Source: CAYJWS01 sp964373925
GTDB taxonomy: Bacteria > Patescibacteriota > Patescibacteriia > Buchananbacterales > GWA2-38-13
Direction: 5' to 3'
NCBI GenBank assembly: GCA_964373925.1
Contig: CAYJWS010000055.1
Location: 1-7,962 of the forward strand
DNA: 7,962 nucleotides
A model generated the notes under the pieces. The model saw nothing but the letters and a program-made list of their open reading frames with translations, made no database searches and was not told the origin of the DNA. Positions 4,854 through 7,962 of this stretch are shown here, in pieces. Each line of letters begins with the position of its first letter. Position 1 is the first letter of the stretch. The position numbers and the translations under genes were made by a program.

Positions 4854-6044
4854 TTAATCGAAGTAGTTTTTCAATCTTGAAATCTTATCATGCTGGCGGA
4901 GTTTTTCGTGAACTTTGGCTTCGATTTGGCGGATACGTTCACGGGTGACGCCAAATTCCTCACCTACTCGCTCCAGAGTGTGCTGAATGCCGTCCAAGAG
5001 TCCGTAGCGCATTTCTAGAATCTTGCGCTCCTTTGGGTTAAGCTCATTTAGAACTTCGCGCACTTGGTCGGAAAGGATGCGGCGGGAAGATTCTTGGTCT
5101 GGACGTAAAATTTTGTCGTCCGGAATAAAATTCTCCAGCGTTGACTTGTCATCATCGTCCCCTATCGGCTGTTCTAAGGAAATTGTCTCTTGAGAAATAT
5201 TTTCAATAGTATGAATTTTTTCAACTGGAATACCCATCTCCGTTGCAATCTCCTCTGCCAGTGGCTCTCGGCCCAAGTCCTGTGAGAGCCTGCGGTGGGT
5301 CTGTTTGTATTTAGAAATTGTCTCCACCATGTGCACCGGAATACGGATGGTTCGACTTTGGTCCGCCAAAGCGCGCGTAATAGACTGACGAATCCACCAA
5401 GTGGCATAAGTAGAGAATTTATATCCTTTGGTCCAGTCAAATTTTTCAACCGCTTTAAATAATCCCAAATTGCCCTCTTGGATAAGGTCGAGCAGAGTTA
5501 AGTTTGCGCTTCTTCCCACATATTTTTTAGCGATTGAAACTACCAGACGCAAATTTGCGCGAGCCAGCAGATTTTTAGCTTCTAGGTCGCCACGCTCTAT
5601 GCGCTTGGCCAATTCCTTTTCATCGCTCGCATAAATTAGCGGATACTGTCCTATTTCTTTAAGATACATTTGTATTGAATCATGAATGGTTGACTTATTT
5701 AAATCTTTGTCAGTTAAATCGACATCCAGATTAAGTAAATTCCCCCCTTCTAGCACATCAATTCCGGCTACAGCAAATTTATCATAAAGTTCATCCAAGA
5801 ATAAAATATTATTTTCAATATCCGGAAAAGTTTTTAATATCTCGTCATAGGTAATAAATCCTCTTTTGCGCCCTTTGGCAATAAGTTCGTCCGCTATGCG
5901 GGTCATCTCTTGCGCTTTTTTCTTGCCAGTAGCATATTTCTTCACTTTTCTGGAAATTTTTTTTTCAACTCTCCTCTTCGAAGCTTTTTTCTTAACTTTC
6001 TTTTTTATTTTTGAAGCCCTTTTCTTTAATTTTTTCTTTTTCAT
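4854..6044 (-). CDS. rpoD: Primary RNA polymerase sigma factor (sigma-70, RpoD)
   Basis: A 396-residue sigma-70 factor that directs RNA polymerase to housekeeping promoters. Domains in order: a lysine-rich head (1-43, 22 Lys and 4 Arg), a reduced region 1.1 (about 48-105), region 1.2 (DSIQMYLKEIGQYPLI, 122-137), region 2 (about 158-235) with NLRLVVSIAKKY (164-175), DLIQEGNLGLFKAVEKFD (186-203), GYKFSTYATWWIRQ (207-220) and DQSRTIRIPVHM (228-239), region 3 (about 240-290), the acidic finger (DDDDKSTLENFIPDD, 296-310) and region 4 (about 330-396) with LNPKERKILEMRYGL (335-349) and the helix-turn-helix TLERVGEEFGVTRERIRQIE (356-375). The complete region 2.3-2.4 and near-consensus region 4.2 mark it as the primary factor. 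The ATG overlaps the dnaG stop as ATGA, so translation is probably coupled. Hairpins follow the stop. Confidence 0.96.
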   Translation of the reverse strand: MKKKKLKKRASKIKKKVKKKASKRRVEKKISRKVKKYATGKKKAQEMTRIADELIAKGRKRGFITYDEILKTFPDIENNILFLDELYDKFAVAGIDVLEGGNLLNLDVDLTDKDLNKSTIHDSIQMYLKEIGQYPLIYASDEKELAKRIERGDLEAKNLLARANLRLVVSIAKKYVGRSANLTLLDLIQEGNLGLFKAVEKFDWTKGYKFSTYATWWIRQSITRALADQSRTIRIPVHMVETISKYKQTHRRLSQDLGREPLAEEIATEMGIPVEKIHTIENISQETISLEQPIGDDDDKSTLENFIPDDKILRPDQESSRRILSDQVREVLNELNPKERKILEMRYGLLDGIQHTLERVGEEFGVTRERIRQIEAKVHEKLRQHDKISRLKNYFD

Positions 6045-7795
6045 ACCTTTTTATTTAATCTATTATTTTTAATGTTCTGTATTTTATTATTCAAATCGTT
6101 AATTTCTTTTAAAATTTTTGATACTTTCACTTGTTCTTTATGCTCTTCAGCTACATGTAGCTCCCGCATTTTATCTCCTAATTTTTCTTTCAGGTGTTCT
6201 TCTTCCAAATTAGAAAGCAGATCTTCTACGTCTTTCTCTAGTTTTACACCTTCTCCGTAAAAAACTTCTGCTTCAAAAATTAAATCTGCTTTGGTACTCT
6301 CTACTTTTTCCAAAATTTTATCTATTTTAAGATCTAAAATCCCTGAAAGCAATTTTGATACTTCCCCTACATTAACGAGTGGCTTTGCTAGGGTTTCTTG
6401 CCATAGGATAATTCCCAATAAACGTTGCAATATATGGTCTTTTCGGTATATTTTGTTTTCAACTTCCAGCGCTTCTTCCAACTCCCCCCTTTCATATTTT
6501 TGTTCTTCTTTAATCTTTTTTAAATCCTCCTCTAGGGCTCCTATGGGTATAGACGATGCATCGCTGATTTTTTTCACAAAGTGCGCTTTTTCGATTGAGC
6601 TTGGGAGCGCATCTATATAGGGTAATATTTTCTCTTTTATTTCTCTGCCTGTTTTACGCGCATCGTTATCTGCATTTTTTAAAATCTTTTCTAGTAGAAA
6701 TTCTATTATGTGTTTTGAATTGCGAATTGCTTCCTTCCAGGCAGAGCTTCCTTTTTCAGAAATTAGATCCGCGGGGTCAACGCCTTCCGGCATCTTTGCC
6801 ACTTTTACATCCATACCAAGCGAGAGTGCTATCTTGCCTGCTCTGTTGGCGGCCGCAAAGCCCGCTTTGTCCGCATCAAAAGCCAAAACTATATTGGGGG
6901 TCAAACGACGCACCAGCCCTAAATTAGAAACTGCGTTTTCTTTAGCAACGGTCGAATCAGAAAGAGCCGTGCCGGAAGTGGCGATTGTGTTTTTATATCC
7001 TGCTTGATGCGACAAGATCAAATCCATCTGGCCCTCCACTAAAACAGAAAAATTATTCTTGCGAATTGATTCTTTGGCCTTGTCGAGTCCGTAGAGCACC
7101 GCGGACTTATTGAATAGCAATGTGTCCGGGCTATTCAAGTACTTGGCGGATTTTCCGTCATCGACGAAAATTCTACCGGAGAAAGCTATGACTCGCCCGC
7201 TAGAGTCAGAAATAGGAAACATTATTCTCCCACGAAACCTGTCGTAAAAGCCTTTCTCTGACTTTTTAGCAAGTCCTGCCCTCTCTATTTCAATATCCGT
7301 AAAACCTTTTTTCTTTAAATAGTCATAGAGCTCGCGCCACTCTGAAAGCGCATAGCCGATCCTAAAATCTTTTATGCTATTTTCTGTTAGTCCACGGGAT
7401 TTTAAATATTCTTGCGCCTGTTTATTATTTTTCAAATTGTCTTCAAAATAAACAGTGGCTTCTTCCATGGCTTTGAGCAACCTCTCTTTTTCACTTTCTT
7501 CTTCTTTATTGTAATGTTCGAGTGGGACCCCAGCACGAGCGGCTAGGAGCTTGAGCGCCCCTTTAAAATCAAGTCCTTCGAACTCTTGCACGAAGGTAAA
7601 AATATCGCCCTTGGCCCCACAGCCAAAGCAATAATAGCTAGAGCGATCGGGAGAAACAAAAAAAGAAGGAGTCTTTTCATTGTGAAAAGGGCACTTGGCT
7701 TTCAAGTTTGCGCCAGCCCTTTCCAGCTTTATGTAAGAAGAGACTACTTCTTCGATTGAAAGTCTCTCCTTAATTTTTGCAACGGGAGAGTTCAT
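6041..7795 (-). CDS. dnaG: DNA primase DnaG
   Basis: A 584-residue primase that makes RNA primers at the replication fork. The N-terminal zinc-binding domain has C35-P-F-H38 and C56-F-G-C59, followed by GDIFTFVQ (63-70). The RNA polymerase domain spans about 115-345, with DRFRGRIMFPI (185-195), AFSGR (204-208), KYLNSPDT (218-225), LYGLDKAK (234-241) and the TOPRIM core: V-E254-G-Q-M-D258, SGTAL (274-278), and F-D307-A-D309. Between SGTAL and FDAD there is an apparent extra stretch of about nine residues compared with E. coli DnaG as I recall it. The C-terminal region from about 370 is helical and charged, suited to helicase binding but divergent. The ATG is nine bases after the rpoC stop; AAGGGG lies 14 bases upstream inside the last rpoC codons, a long spacing. 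The stop overlaps the rpoD start. Confidence 0.96.
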   Translation of the reverse strand: MNSPVAKIKERLSIEEVVSSYIKLERAGANLKAKCPFHNEKTPSFFVSPDRSSYYCFGCGAKGDIFTFVQEFEGLDFKGALKLLAARAGVPLEHYNKEEESEKERLLKAMEEATVYFEDNLKNNKQAQEYLKSRGLTENSIKDFRIGYALSEWRELYDYLKKKGFTDIEIERAGLAKKSEKGFYDRFRGRIMFPISDSSGRVIAFSGRIFVDDGKSAKYLNSPDTLLFNKSAVLYGLDKAKESIRKNNFSVLVEGQMDLILSHQAGYKNTIATSGTALSDSTVAKENAVSNLGLVRRLTPNIVLAFDADKAGFAAANRAGKIALSLGMDVKVAKMPEGVDPADLISEKGSSAWKEAIRNSKHIIEFLLEKILKNADNDARKTGREIKEKILPYIDALPSSIEKAHFVKKISDASSIPIGALEEDLKKIKEEQKYERGELEEALEVENKIYRKDHILQRLLGIILWQETLAKPLVNVGEVSKLLSGILDLKIDKILEKVESTKADLIFEAEVFYGEGVKLEKDVEDLLSNLEEEHLKEKLGDKMRELHVAEEHKEQVKVSKILKEINDLNNKIQNIKNNRLNKKV

Positions 7796-7804
7796 AAATA
7801 TATT

Positions 7805-7962
7805 TTATTCCCCTTCTTGAACAAATTTCTCTTTGAATCCAGTTCCAGCCGGGATCAATCTTCCAATTATAACATTTTCTTTCAGCCCTCGAAGAGAATC
7901 AACTCCACCTTTGACTGCGTTTTCAATAAGGACCCGGTTGGTATTTTGGAATGAGGCCGCCG
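7805..7962 (-). CDS. rpoC: RNA polymerase beta' subunit RpoC, C-terminal end (partial)
   Basis: The last 51 codons of a gene that begins beyond the right edge, ending in TAA at 7805-7807. The peptide starts AASFQNTNRVLIENAVKGG and continues with LRGLKENVIIGRLIPAGTGF, the highly conserved C-terminal segment of bacterial beta' subunits (SFQ.TTRVL..A...G..D.L.GLKENVI.GRLIPAGTG). A short tail (KEKFVQEGE) follows. RpoC forms the catalytic clamp of RNA polymerase with RpoB, which probably lies further upstream on this strand. Usual bacterial sequences have TTRVL where NTNRVL is read here. dnaG starts nine bases after the stop in the same direction, so the genes are probably cotranscribed. Confidence 0.95.
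   Translation of the reverse strand, partial: AASFQNTNRVLIENAVKGGVDSLRGLKENVIIGRLIPAGTGFKEKFVQEGE

Noticed and set aside
5428..5634. Plus-strand open frames opposite rpoD and dnaG (also 5866-6072, 6072-6260, 6291-6620, 6595-7007)
   Set aside because: They are antisense shadows of strongly conserved genes; the products have compositions expected from reversed rpoD or dnaG codons and no domains.

Overview
The window most likely comes from a member of the Candidate Phyla Radiation (Patescibacteria, perhaps Parcubacteria). This is inferred from gene content and style: a primary sigma factor with a very lysine-rich head, a DUF378 protein, a membrane-anchored CxxC protein, tightly packed genes with weak Shine-Dalgarno sequences, and short GC-rich hairpin repeats between AT-rich genes. 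No 16S gene or other decisive marker is present. TGA acts as an ordinary stop codon, so this is not one of the TGA-recoding lineages.

Left part, plus strand (1-2297): five closely spaced genes that look like a heavy-metal, probably copper, resistance module. In order they are the 3' end of a P1B-type copper-translocating ATPase; a DUF2127 membrane protein starting one base after the ATPase stop; an HXXEE-family membrane protein in ATGA overlap; a small two-helix membrane protein; and a membrane-anchored extracytoplasmic protein with two related His-containing domains and a Met/His tail. The ATPase would export the metal ion and the anchored protein could bind it outside the membrane. No regulator is visible, so any would lie upstream of the window.

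Middle part, minus strand (2300-4614): a probable operon read from right to left. It holds a DUF378 membrane protein with cysteine-rich ends and an extended -10 promoter, a processive-type family 2 glycosyltransferase with a GTG start, and a membrane-anchored thioredoxin-like protein. A 17-position imperfect stem between the last two pairs the ribosome-binding region of the last gene with sequence just after the glycosyltransferase stop. This unit converges on the copper module with only two bases between the stops.

The 239-base gap 4615-4853 has no gene. It holds the DUF378 promoter and three GC-rich hairpin or repeat elements. They lie after rpoD and before that promoter, where they could act as 3' ends of the rpoD transcript.

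Right part, minus strand (4854-7962): the end of rpoC, then dnaG (primase) nine bases later, then rpoD in ATGA overlap with dnaG. RNA polymerase, primase and the primary sigma factor thus seem to share one transcript, a variant of the classical dnaG-rpoD macromolecular-synthesis operon. The window therefore joins a core information-processing operon, a small envelope operon and an accessory metal-resistance module.
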